Source of the DNA: Bryobacterales bacterium
GTDB taxonomy: Bacteria > Acidobacteriota > Terriglobia > Bryobacterales > Bryobacteraceae
Reading direction: 5' to 3'
Length of the DNA stretch: 64,000 nt
NCBI GenBank assembly: GCA_016789745.1
Contig: JAEUQF010000452.1
Coordinates: forward strand, 20,385-84,384
This document shows, piece by piece, positions 7,000 through 15,000 of the stretch (its first letter is position 1; each line of letters begins with the position of its first letter). The translations under genes and the position numbers were made by a program. The notes beneath the pieces are model-generated. The model ran no database searches. It saw nothing but the letters and a program-made list of their open reading frames with translations, and had not been told where the DNA came from.

Positions 7000-8822
7000 C
7001 CGTTCACCGCAAAAGCCACGAAATCCCCGATCTTATACGGCCCGGGCTCGGCCGGCTCTTCCGGATTCAGATCATCACTCACAGGTACCACGACAAACTG
7101 CCGCCCGCCCGCCTCATACGTGCTCGGCGTGGCGAAGGTGCCACCGCCCATGTACTTCTCCCACAGCACTTCGCCGTTCTTCGCATCGTAGGCGCGGAAG
7201 GTGCTGTCCAGCGTGCCGCCCGCAAACAGCACCCCGCCCTTCGTCGCGATATTCCCACCGCGAATGTAGGTACCCGTCCGCTTCATGCCTTTCGCCGACA
7301 GTTTCTTAAACTCGCCATGCGGCACCTGCCACTTGATCGTCGCGTTCTTCAAATCTATCGCCGAAATCATCCCCCACGGCGGCGTGATCACCGGATGGCT
7401 GTTGTCATCGTGGTTGCGGTTATAGCCGGTGAACTGATAGGGGTAACCCGCATCCTTCGGCGCATCCACAATCGCCGTGCTCCAGGGAATCTCGTTGTGA
7501 TTCACATAGAGCCACTCGCTCTCGGGATCAAAGCTTGCCCCGCCCCACAGGCCGCCGCCGTGATACCCCGGCATCGCGACGCTCTCCCGCCGGCCCGGCG
7601 GCGTGAAGATAGGACCGAGTTGATAATCCTTCAACTGCTCCCGCACCTCCGGCCGCAGGTCTTCCTTACGAATCCCCTGGCGCGAGAACGGCGGCGGCGC
7701 GGTGGGAAACGGCTGCGTCGGCCAGGCCTTCTCGCCCGGGATCTCCGAAGGCGGGACCGGCCGCTCCTCAATCGGGTAAATCGGCTTGCCGGTGGCGCGC
7801 TCAAACAGGTACACCCAGCCCGTCTTGGACACCTGCGCCACCACGTCCACCTTGCGGCCCTTGTGCGTCATGGTCACCAGCGTGGGCTGGCACGGGATGT
7901 CATAATCCCAGAGATCATGATGCACCGTCTGGAAATGCCAGATGCGCTTGCCGGTCTCGGCATTCAAGGCCAGAATCGAGTTGCCGAACAGGTTCATGCC
8001 GACACGGTCGCCGCCATAGAAATCCCACGTCGGCGATCCGGTGGATACGAACACCATGCCGCGCCGCTCATCCACCGTCAACCCGCCCCAGCAGTTGGCG
8101 CCGCCGGTCTTCTTCCACGCATCGGGCGACCACGTCTCATAGCCAAACTCGCCCGGATGCGGGATGGTATGGAAGATCCAGCGGCGCTTGCCGGTTCGCA
8201 GATCATAGGCGCGAATATGGCCAGGGGCCGCAGGTTTCGGCCCCTCTTCCGTCCGCGTCGTAATGATCAACAGATCCTTATAGACGGCACCAGGCGTGGT
8301 GGATTGTAGCGACAACCCCGTCATGTCGCGATCCACGTCCTTTTCGACGTCGATGGCGCCACCTTCTCCGAAGCTGTCCACCACCTTGCCGGTCTTCGCG
8401 TCCAGACACCAGATGCGGCTCTGGATAGGAGCGTAGAGCAGGCCCTGGTGATACACCATGCCGCGCGATACGCCGCTGGCGCGCCGGCCGCCCCCGCTGA
8501 CTCCCGGAGGCTCCCAGGTCCACAGCAGCCGTCCGGTCGCGGCATCCAGCGCCTGCACGCGCAACGCCGCGCCGACAATATACATTACGCCATCCACCAC
8601 CAGCGGCGTGCATTCCACGGACCCGCGATACCGCGAGTTCGACGCCGCGCTGTGGTGCACCCACGCCACGTCTAGTTTCCGAATATTGCTCCGGTTGATT
8701 TGCGCTAACGGCGAGTAACGCGTCGCATGCTGGTCGCCACCGTAGTAACGCCACTCGGCGGCAGGTTTTTCAGGAGCAAACGCGGCAAGCGCGGACGACT
8801 GCAGAAAATGGCGTCTTTGCAT
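6996..8822 (-). CDS. exported PQQ-dependent (quinoprotein glucose/alcohol) dehydrogenase
   Basis: The 608-residue protein begins with a Tat-type leader (QRRHFLQSSALAAF) and continues directly into the propeller with WRYYGGDQHATRYSPL, the usual first blade of membrane glucose-dehydrogenase-like quinoproteins. Further family marks are STGSPTWDFYGGDRVG, FQTVHHDLWDYDIPCQPTL and the final blades GGVLFAGGTLDSTFRAYD and GGRQFVVV. It lacks the N-terminal transmembrane helices of E. coli Gcd and has no haem motif, so electrons should pass to the coupled pentahaem cytochrome just downstream. It should oxidise a sugar or alcohol in the periplasm using PQQ and calcium; the substrate is not readable. No PQQ synthesis genes are in the window. 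Confidence 0.88.
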   Translation of the reverse strand: MQRRHFLQSSALAAFAPEKPAAEWRYYGGDQHATRYSPLAQINRSNIRKLDVAWVHHSAASNSRYRGSVECTPLVVDGVMYIVGAALRVQALDAATGRLLWTWEPPGVSGGGRRASGVSRGMVYHQGLLYAPIQSRIWCLDAKTGKVVDSFGEGGAIDVEKDVDRDMTGLSLQSTTPGAVYKDLLIITTRTEEGPKPAAPGHIRAYDLRTGKRRWIFHTIPHPGEFGYETWSPDAWKKTGGANCWGGLTVDERRGMVFVSTGSPTWDFYGGDRVGMNLFGNSILALNAETGKRIWHFQTVHHDLWDYDIPCQPTLVTMTHKGRKVDVVAQVSKTGWVYLFERATGKPIYPIEERPVPPSEIPGEKAWPTQPFPTAPPPFSRQGIRKEDLRPEVREQLKDYQLGPIFTPPGRRESVAMPGYHGGGLWGGASFDPESEWLYVNHNEIPWSTAIVDAPKDAGYPYQFTGYNRNHDDNSHPVITPPWGMISAIDLKNATIKWQVPHGEFKKLSAKGMKRTGTYIRGGNIATKGGVLFAGGTLDSTFRAYDAKNGEVLWEKYMGGGTFATPSTYEAGGRQFVVVPVSDDLNPEEPAEPGPYKIGDFVAFAVNG

Positions 8823-8869
8823 GTAAGAAGCCAGTGTAATGCAGAACGGCCGCGCGCCACGAACAGCGA

Positions 8870-9283
8870 CTAGATGGAGTTGGACATTTCCACGGCAAGG
8901 GCCAACGACTTGCGACCGGCCTGCCGCGACGCGCGCGCAGGCGTGGCCGCTTCGGCAGCCGGGGCCAGGGTGGTGTAGACAGCGCTATCCCACGCGGCGG
9001 CCTGACCTGGCGCTCGCGACGGGCTCCTCCCTGATTCGGTCAGACCAGCACGCCGGACCTGCCGCATGCTCTCCATACGAACACGTGCCCGGTCCGCACC
9101 GTTACGCAGAGCCATCGAGTCTTCCCGCAACCCGACCGTGCCAATCCGCAGCTCATGGGCACAACTCCGCAACCATTGCATCTTCTCGGAACGGCGCTGC
9201 ATACGCGCGCGAGCCAAATCCACGTCCTTCTTTAACATCTCCAGGTTGAGTGCCAGCGAGTCGAGGCGCTCTTCCAAGCTCAT
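8870..9283 (-). CDS. hypothetical protein with an N-terminal coiled coil
   Basis: The start at 9283 gives 137 residues beginning MSLEERLDSLALNLEMLKKD. An AGGAGG site (9296-9301) precedes it, spaced 12 bases. The first 70 residues are strongly helical and charged (LEERLD, LEMLKKDVDLARARMQRRSEKM) and probably form a coiled coil. The C-terminal half is Ala/Arg/Ser-rich and looks disordered. Short proteins starting with an ERLD-L-NLE-M pattern are common in acidobacterial genomes but have no assigned role. It is codirectional with, and 47 bases upstream of, the PQQ dehydrogenase gene. No function is proposed. Confidence 0.6.
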   Translation of the reverse strand: MSLEERLDSLALNLEMLKKDVDLARARMQRRSEKMQWLRSCAHELRIGTVGLREDSMALRNGADRARVRMESMRQVRRAGLTESGRSPSRAPGQAAAWDSAVYTTLAPAAEAATPARASRQAGRKSLALAVEMSNSI

Positions 9284-9301
9284 GGGTTCCCAGGGCCTCC
9301 T

Positions 9302-9371
9302 GTATCTAACTTGAGCATAGATGCAAAAAAGCACAAAAAGATCGGGAACTATTTATTTTTTTTGCGACCCG
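9302..9371 (-). promoter_or_regulatory. AT-rich intergenic segment with A/T runs
   Basis: This short gap stands out in GC-rich DNA: on the plus strand it holds gcaaaaaagcacaaaaag (about 9321-9338) and a ttattttttttgc run (about 9352-9365). Read on the minus strand it lies after the epimerase stop and before the coiled-coil gene, so it probably carries the promoter of the latter and perhaps a termination zone for the former. No clear -35/-10 pair or stem could be fixed. Confidence 0.35.
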
Positions 9372-10331
9372 CTAAATTTTCCCCGAAATGCCGCTCCGAT
9401 ACCAATCCAATGTCCGCCGCAGTCCCTCTTCCAGGGTGAACTGCGGGGCATGGCCGAGTTCCGCCACCGCCAGCGTCGCATCCGCCTGGGAATCCCGAAC
9501 GTCGCCGGCCCGTGACGGTCCGTAACTGGCCGGTAACGACACGCCTTCAATCTTCTGCAACGCGTCCCACACCTGGTTCAGCGTATAGCGGTTGCCGTTG
9601 CCGGCATTGTAAACCTTGCCCGCCACCTGACTGCCGGCTTCGGCCGCCTTGATGCACAGCCCGGCCACATCCTCCACATAGGTGAAGTCCCGAGATTGCT
9701 CGCCATCGCCATGAATCGTCGGCGCCACGCGTTTCAGCAGACAGGAATTGAAGATCGACAGCACACCCGAATAGGGGCTCGATGGGTCCTGCCGCGGCCC
9801 ATATACATTGAAGAACCGCAGGCTCACCGTCTCCAGTCCATAGCAACTGAAAAACACGCTGGCATAGTATTCGCCCATCAGTTTCTGCGCCGCATAGGGA
9901 CTCTTCGGGCTGGGGGCCATCGTTTCCACCTTCGGCAACACCAGTGTGTCACCATAAGCCGAAGACGACGCCGCGTACACCACGCGCCGCACCTTGGCCT
10001 CATGGCAGGCGCGGAACACCTGAAACGTGCCGTCAATATTCACTTCATGCGAAGGCACCGGTTCCACAATCGACCGCGGTACCGACGGAATGGCCGCGAG
10101 ATGAAAGACCGTATCGGCCCCGGCTACCGCGGCGGCCACGGCGTCGAAATCCCGGATATCGCCCACCTGGAGGCCGACACCTGGAACCCCCGCGAGGTTC
10201 GCCTCTTTCCCTGAATACAGGTTGTCGAAGGCGACGATGTCCCGGTGTCCCTTCTCCGCCAGGCACCGGATCAGCCCCGACCCAATAAATCCCGCTCCCC
10301 CCGTTACGACTACTTTGCCCTTTATACTCAC
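9372..10331 (-). CDS. NAD-dependent sugar-nucleotide epimerase/dehydratase (extended SDR, UDP-glucose 4-epimerase-like)
   Basis: The 319-residue protein is a full extended short-chain dehydrogenase. It has the NAD-binding GGAGFIG (11-17), the Asp36-containing end of beta-2 (VAFDNLYSG), DIRD at 58-61, the active-site Ser triplet ASSSAYGD near 122-124 and the YxxxK pair Tyr146/Lys150 in SPYAAQK. RFFNVYGPRQDP and DFTYVEDVA are typical of GalE/WbpP-type epimerases acting on UDP-sugars. The specific sugar cannot be decided. Its start overlaps the upstream isomerase stop by four bases, so the two form an operon for carbohydrate or cell-envelope sugar metabolism. Confidence 0.9.
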   Translation of the reverse strand: MSIKGKVVVTGGAGFIGSGLIRCLAEKGHRDIVAFDNLYSGKEANLAGVPGVGLQVGDIRDFDAVAAAVAGADTVFHLAAIPSVPRSIVEPVPSHEVNIDGTFQVFRACHEAKVRRVVYAASSSAYGDTLVLPKVETMAPSPKSPYAAQKLMGEYYASVFFSCYGLETVSLRFFNVYGPRQDPSSPYSGVLSIFNSCLLKRVAPTIHGDGEQSRDFTYVEDVAGLCIKAAEAGSQVAGKVYNAGNGNRYTLNQVWDALQKIEGVSLPASYGPSRAGDVRDSQADATLAVAELGHAPQFTLEEGLRRTLDWYRSGISGKI

Positions 10332-11158
10332 AGTTTCGCGATCTCTCCCTCCAGATAACGTAGCGACTCATTGGCGATCCGCTCCGGCCCGAACGAGAAG
10401 TCAAATGACTCCAGCGACACCCACCGCTGGTACCCCTTCTCGATCAGTTTGCGCAACACCGGCTTGAAGTCATAGTCGCCCTGACCGCAATGCTTGCCGT
10501 CCATTTCATTCACATGAACGTGACAGATCCACTCGTAATACCTATCGACCAGAACCTCATGAGGCTCCAGTTCTTCGACGGCATTATGCGTATCGAACAT
10601 GGTTTGCACACCCGGGCTGCCGATCTGCTTCACAATGCCCACGGCTTCTTCGAGCGTCTGCACAACATCGCATTGCGCGCTGGGCAGCGCTTCTACCAGA
10701 ACCGTCACGCCGCGGGCGGCCGCGTGACCCGCCACCCCCGCCAGACCTTCCGTATACCGCGCGGTAGCTTCCGCCCGCGTCGCCCCGTCCACCGTGCACC
10801 GCTGGAACGGCGACCCGAACACCATCACACCACCATCTCCCAGATCCGCGCACAAGTCGATCAGGTTGCGGATATGCAGCCAGCTCTTCTCCCGAAGCGC
10901 CTGGTCGGGCGTCGTAACGTGCAACCCCTTCGGCGACACCATGAGCCAGTGCAGGCCAACAAACTCCAAGCCGGCATCGGCGATGATGCGCTTCACCTCC
11001 GTTCGCCGTGCCGCCGGCAGCTGGGCCGGATCCTCGGCCAGCGTGAACGGTGCAATCTCAATGCCCGTATACCCGGCCTTCTGGATCGCAGTACATTGCG
11101 CCGCAAAGTCCCATTCCTGAAAGTATTCGTTACAAGTCGCCTGTCTGAGAACAGCCAT
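10328..11158 (-). CDS. sugar phosphate isomerase/epimerase family TIM-barrel protein
   Basis: The 276-residue protein belongs to the xylose isomerase-like TIM barrel superfamily (AP endonuclease 2 family). Visible marks are GYTGIEIAPFTL near the N-terminus, a LHWLMVSPKG strand, VLVEALPSAQCDVVQTLEEA with the metal-binding Glu, TMFDTHNAVEEL with metal Asp/His, HVHVNEMDGKHCGQGDYDF with the His pair and Asp, and WVSLESFDF near the end. These fit a divalent-metal site as in hydroxypyruvate isomerase or 3-ketohexose epimerase-like enzymes. The substrate is unknown. It overlaps the downstream epimerase gene by 4 bases and is divergent from the hybrid kinase. Confidence 0.85.
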   Translation of the reverse strand: MAVLRQATCNEYFQEWDFAAQCTAIQKAGYTGIEIAPFTLAEDPAQLPAARRTEVKRIIADAGLEFVGLHWLMVSPKGLHVTTPDQALREKSWLHIRNLIDLCADLGDGGVMVFGSPFQRCTVDGATRAEATARYTEGLAGVAGHAAARGVTVLVEALPSAQCDVVQTLEEAVGIVKQIGSPGVQTMFDTHNAVEELEPHEVLVDRYYEWICHVHVNEMDGKHCGQGDYDFKPVLRKLIEKGYQRWVSLESFDFSFGPERIANESLRYLEGEIAKL

Positions 11159-11205
11159 TCCCGTTTAGTGTAACGCGGCCCCGGCTTGCATTAGAATCGG
11201 GAGGC

Positions 11206-13638
11206 ATGGCACAGCCGGACGACGCAGAAATCCGCGCCCTTCAGGAGAAGATCGCCGCGCTCGAGCAGCAGGCGCGCGAATCGCGGCGCGCGCAGAAGCG
11301 GCTAGCCGTACGTGACGCCATCACACGGGCCCTGGCCGAATCGGCGTCGCTCGCGCAAGCCGCCCCGCGCGTACTGGAGGCCATCGGCGATACGCTCGGA
11401 TGGCAGACCGGGGCATTGTGGCTGGTGGAACCGCACCTGGACCTCATGCGCTGCGTGGAGTTCTGGCACGTGCCGGGGCTGGAGGTGCGAGCGTTCGAAG
11501 CCGCCACCCGCCACGGTGCCTATGCGCGCGGAATCGGCCTGCCCGGACGCGTCTGGGAGCAACGCCACAGCGTCTGGATTCCCGATTTCACCGGCGCCGT
11601 AAACCTGAGCAATGCGCCGCGCGCCGCCGTGGTGGTGGAGAGCGGACTGCGCGCCGCGCTGGCATTCCCCATCGAACTGGGTGACGACCTGCTGGGTGTG
11701 CTGGAGTTCTTCAGCCGCGAGATCAAAGAACCGGACGCCGACCTGGTAGAGATGTTCCGGGCCGTGGGCAGCCAGATCGGCCAGTTCGCCGAACGCAAGA
11801 AGGCCGAAGACCTGCTGAACCGCTTCTTCATGCTCTCCATCGACATGTTCGGCATCGCGGGCTTTGACGGTTGCTTCAAGCTGGTCAACCCGGCCTGGGA
11901 GCGGACCCTGGGCTACACGCCCGCCGAGGTGGCCGCCAAACCGTACCTCGACTTCGTGCATCCGGACGATCGCGAAGCCACGGCGGCGGAAACGGCGAAG
12001 CTTTCGAGCGGCGGCGACACCATCTCCTTTGAGAACCGCTACCTGGCAAAGGACGGCAGTTGGCGCTGGCTGCTGTGGAACGCCACGCCGGTGATGGAAC
12101 AGAAACTCATCTACGCCGCCGCGCGCGATGTGACCGAACGCAAGCGCGACGAGGCCAACATCGGCCGCCTGCGAGAAGAAGCAGAACAGGCCAACCGCAC
12201 CAAGAGCGAGTTCCTGGCCCGCATGAGCCATGAGATCCGCACGCCGCTGAACGTGGTCATCGGCATGGGCGACCTGCTGGACCGCACCGCGCTCAACGCC
12301 GAACAGCGCCAGTATGTGCGCATCTTCCAACGCGCCGGCAGCACGCTGCTGGCGTTGATCAACGACATCCTGGACCTGGCGAAAGTGGAATCGGGGCGCA
12401 TCACGCTGGAAGAGTTGGAGTTCGAAGTGGCCGCCGCGCTCGAAGCCAGTGCCGAGATGCTGTCGGAACAGGCCAAAGCCAAGGGGCTGACGCTGCGCAT
12501 GGAGGTGGGCGCTGGAACGCCGCGCCGCGTCAAGGGCGATCCCGACCGTCTGCGCCAGGTCCTGATCAACCTGCTATCGAATGCCGTCAAGTTCACCGAC
12601 ACCGGCCGTGTCACCCTTCGTGTCGAGCCCGAAGGCGAAGCCGACCTGCTGCGGTTTTCGGTCGCCGACAGCGGCATCGGCATCCCGCCCGAAAAACTGG
12701 AAATCATCTTCGATGCCTTCACCCAGGCCGATGCCTCCACCACCCGCCGCTACGGCGGCACCGGCCTCGGCCTGGCCATCTGCAAGAGGCTGGTGGATCT
12801 GCTGGGCGGGCGCCTCTGGGTGGACAGCACACCCGGCACGGGCACGACGTTCACCTTCACCGCGCATCTGCCGCCGGCCGGCGACGGGCTTGCGCACGTC
12901 GAGCCCATGCCTGCCGCAGTGGCCGCCCCTTCGCCGCAAGCCGCCGCACAGCCCGGCACGCGCATCCTGGTGGTAGACGATTCGGAGGAAAACCGTTTTC
13001 TGGTGGCCGAGTACCTGCGCGACACGCAGGCACACGTGGAGTTTGCCGCCGACGGCGCCGAAGCCGTGGAGAAGTTCCACGCCGGCCTCTTCGACCTTGT
13101 CTTCATGGACCTGCAGATGCCCGTGATGGACGGCTATGAGGCCACGCGACGCATCCGCGCCTGGGAACAGGAACAGCAGCGGCAGCCGACACCGGTGATC
13201 GCGCTCACCGCCAGTGCCATGGAGAGCGAACTGCACCGGTCCCTGGAAGCCGGCTGTACGGCTTACCTGCGCAAGCCCGTGCGTTTGGCTACGCTGCTGG
13301 ACGCCGTACACCAGTACGCCGCCCCCGCCGAGCGTATCGTGGTCCGCCCCGATGCGCGGCTGCGCCACGTCATCCCTTCGTATCTGAAGAACCGCAGGCG
13401 CGACCTGGACAAGATTGCCGCCGCACTCGACCAGGCCGACTTCACCGCCATTCGCGACATCGGCCACAAAATGAGCGGCACCGGCGGCGGATATGGCTTT
13501 CCGCAGGTGACCAGCATTGGGCGCGGCCTGGAGGCCGCAGCCAAGCAGAAGAACGCCGCGCGCATCCGGCTGCACCAGGCCGAACTCGAACGATTCCTGG
13601 AGCAGGTGGAGATTCGCGAAGCTACTTCAGATACTTGA
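11206..13638 (+). CDS. hybrid sensor histidine kinase (GAF-PAS-HisKA-HATPase-REC-HPt)
   Basis: The 810-residue protein has no membrane segment, so it is a cytoplasmic sensor. In order: a short N-terminal coiled coil, a GAF domain (about 40-200), a PAS domain (about 207-315, with LGYTPAEVAAKPYLDFVHPDDR), HisKA with His342 in MSHEIRTPL, HATPase with NLLSNAVKF, DSGIGIP and GGTGLGLAI, a receiver domain with DD near 590 and phospho-acceptor Asp635 in FMDLQMPVMDGYEA, and an HPt domain with His754 in GHKMSG. This is a complete intramolecular phosphorelay. The 3' end overlaps the convergent receiver-HATPase gene by 17 bases; the kinase could feed that regulator through its HPt. GGGAGG precedes the ATG. 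Confidence 0.95.
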   Translation: MAQPDDAEIRALQEKIAALEQQARESRRAQKRLAVRDAITRALAESASLAQAAPRVLEAIGDTLGWQTGALWLVEPHLDLMRCVEFWHVPGLEVRAFEAATRHGAYARGIGLPGRVWEQRHSVWIPDFTGAVNLSNAPRAAVVVESGLRAALAFPIELGDDLLGVLEFFSREIKEPDADLVEMFRAVGSQIGQFAERKKAEDLLNRFFMLSIDMFGIAGFDGCFKLVNPAWERTLGYTPAEVAAKPYLDFVHPDDREATAAETAKLSSGGDTISFENRYLAKDGSWRWLLWNATPVMEQKLIYAAARDVTERKRDEANIGRLREEAEQANRTKSEFLARMSHEIRTPLNVVIGMGDLLDRTALNAEQRQYVRIFQRAGSTLLALINDILDLAKVESGRITLEELEFEVAAALEASAEMLSEQAKAKGLTLRMEVGAGTPRRVKGDPDRLRQVLINLLSNAVKFTDTGRVTLRVEPEGEADLLRFSVADSGIGIPPEKLEIIFDAFTQADASTTRRYGGTGLGLAICKRLVDLLGGRLWVDSTPGTGTTFTFTAHLPPAGDGLAHVEPMPAAVAAPSPQAAAQPGTRILVVDDSEENRFLVAEYLRDTQAHVEFAADGAEAVEKFHAGLFDLVFMDLQMPVMDGYEATRRIRAWEQEQQRQPTPVIALTASAMESELHRSLEAGCTAYLRKPVRLATLLDAVHQYAAPAERIVVRPDARLRHVIPSYLKNRRRDLDKIAAALDQADFTAIRDIGHKMSGTGGGYGFPQVTSIGRGLEAAAKQKNAARIRLHQAELERFLEQVEIREATSDT

Positions 13639-14479
13639 TCAGCAGCACTTCGTTGCCGGCTTCGTTGTAGATCACCTCATCCACCAGTTTGCGCGTCATC
13701 AGAATGCCGTAGCCTCCGGGCCGCATGCCCATCTGCTGCCGGATCTCGATGTGCTCCACCGGGGATTCCAACGGATTTGAGATCGCCGCGTGCGTGAGGT
13801 TATCCATGGAGAAGCCCTTGCCGGGATCGCGCACGTAATAGAGCAGCGAATGCTCGGCCCGAATGTAGGACACCACCACGCGCTTGGCCGGATCGTGCCC
13901 GCCCCCATGTTCAATCGCATTCAGCAGCATCTCGCGGAAGGCCATCGCCACCGACTCGCGTTCCTCCTGCCCCAGCCCGGTCTGGATGGCGTTCAGGAAG
14001 TGCAGAATGCGGTCGGCCGTGTCCATCTTGCAGCGCAGCCGCAGCGACAGCCAGTTCGCGCACGCCGAGAGGATCTGGATATCGTCATCGCCGGCGGTAC
14101 CGGCCAGCGCATTGTCCACCACCTCGGCGACAGCGTGCAGCGAGAACGGCTTGCTCAGATAGGTGTAGGCACGATCGCGGATGGCGCGCACGATGGTCTC
14201 GGGCGTATTCGCCACCGTCATCACCACCACCGGCACATCCGGCCGCACGCGCCGGATCTGTTCGAGCAGCGACAGCCCGTCCAGATTCGGCATATTCACG
14301 TCGGTGATCACCAGGTCGAACGGCTCGCTCTCGATGCGCCGCATCGCTTCGATGCCGTCAGATGCGCTCTCCATCTGGCGATCCGACCCGGCCAGCCCCG
14401 CGGCCAGCAAGTCCAGGATCTCGGGATCATCGTCCACCACCAGAATACGTTTGGAGGAACTCATAGCCGTTGTGGTCAT
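13622..14479 (-). CDS. response regulator with C-terminal RsbW-like HATPase domain
   Basis: The 285-residue protein joins an N-terminal receiver (VVDDDPE at 14-20, phospho-acceptor Asp60 in DLVITDVNMPNLDG, T/S in VVMTV, Lys in YLSKPF) to a C-terminal GHKL ATPase of the anti-sigma-factor kinase type. The latter shows EMLLNAIEHGG (N box), VRDPGKGFSM (G1) and RPGGYGILMTRKLVDEV (G2). It lacks a HisKA dimerisation helix, so it is not a classical histidine kinase. The architecture suggests a phospho-controlled RsbW-like partner-binding switch or Ser kinase. The ATG overlaps the GNAT stop (ATGA), placing it last in a PSD1-DUF1501-GNAT-regulator run. No output HTH is present. It is convergent with the hybrid kinase. 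Confidence 0.88.
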   Translation of the reverse strand: MTTTAMSSSKRILVVDDDPEILDLLAAGLAGSDRQMESASDGIEAMRRIESEPFDLVITDVNMPNLDGLSLLEQIRRVRPDVPVVVMTVANTPETIVRAIRDRAYTYLSKPFSLHAVAEVVDNALAGTAGDDDIQILSACANWLSLRLRCKMDTADRILHFLNAIQTGLGQEERESVAMAFREMLLNAIEHGGGHDPAKRVVVSYIRAEHSLLYYVRDPGKGFSMDNLTHAAISNPLESPVEHIEIRQQMGMRPGGYGILMTRKLVDEVIYNEAGNEVLLIKYLK

Positions 14480-15000
14480 TTTGCCATGCGGATGATCGGC
14501 AGCGTTTCCCCATTCCCCAACGCTACATCCAGGCGCTCGATCTCCCGATACCCGTGCCGCTCATACAACGGCACGCCGGTCAGCGTGGCACCCAACTCAA
14601 ATCGCCAAAACCCGGCCTCCCGCGCCGCCTGTTCACACGCCTGCAGGATGCGGCTCCCCAAGCCCCGGCGCGCAAACTCCGGATGCACGAAGAACGCCCG
14701 AATCCGCGCGGCGTCGACAGCCGGATCGAGATAGCTGTCTTCCCTGCCCTGCATGGCATCGGCACCGAACAAGGTACGGAACCGGCTCCAACCGCCGCAC
14801 GCCGCCAGGCGCCCGTCGGCGGTTTCCACCACGAAGTACGTGCCGTCGGCAATGAGCCGGGTATCGACGCCGAACACCGACCCCAGCGCGCCGGCACGCT
14901 GCGCCGCGCTGTAGTCACCCGCCTGCAGCCCGTTCACCGATGCCGTAATCAGCACCCGCAGCGGCGCCACATCGGCCAGCTTTGCCAGCCGCAGCGTCAC
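14476..15000 (-). CDS. GNAT-family N-acetyltransferase
   Basis: The 174-residue protein is a single GNAT domain. The acetyl-CoA-binding segment is AFFVHPEFARRGLGSRIL (motif A, R-R-G-L-G-S), preceded by a beta-4 strand carrying ARIRAFFVH and followed by GFWRFELGATLTGVPLYERHGYREIERL, the usual C-terminal YExxGY-like motif. The substrate is unknown. It starts with GTG overlapping the DUF1501 stop by four bases (GTGA) and its stop overlaps the receiver-HATPase start, so it sits mid-operon. Its position beside a regulator may mean it modifies a partner protein, but this is only inference from context. Confidence 0.85.
   Translation of the reverse strand: MTLRLAKLADVAPLRVLITASVNGLQAGDYSAAQRAGALGSVFGVDTRLIADGTYFVVETADGRLAACGGWSRFRTLFGADAMQGREDSYLDPAVDAARIRAFFVHPEFARRGLGSRILQACEQAAREAGFWRFELGATLTGVPLYERHGYREIERLDVALGNGETLPIIRMAK

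Noticed and set aside
9321..9365. A/T runs as a rho-independent terminator for the epimerase operon
   Set aside because: No stem precedes the T-run in the minus-strand direction, so it is recorded only as an AT-rich regulatory segment.
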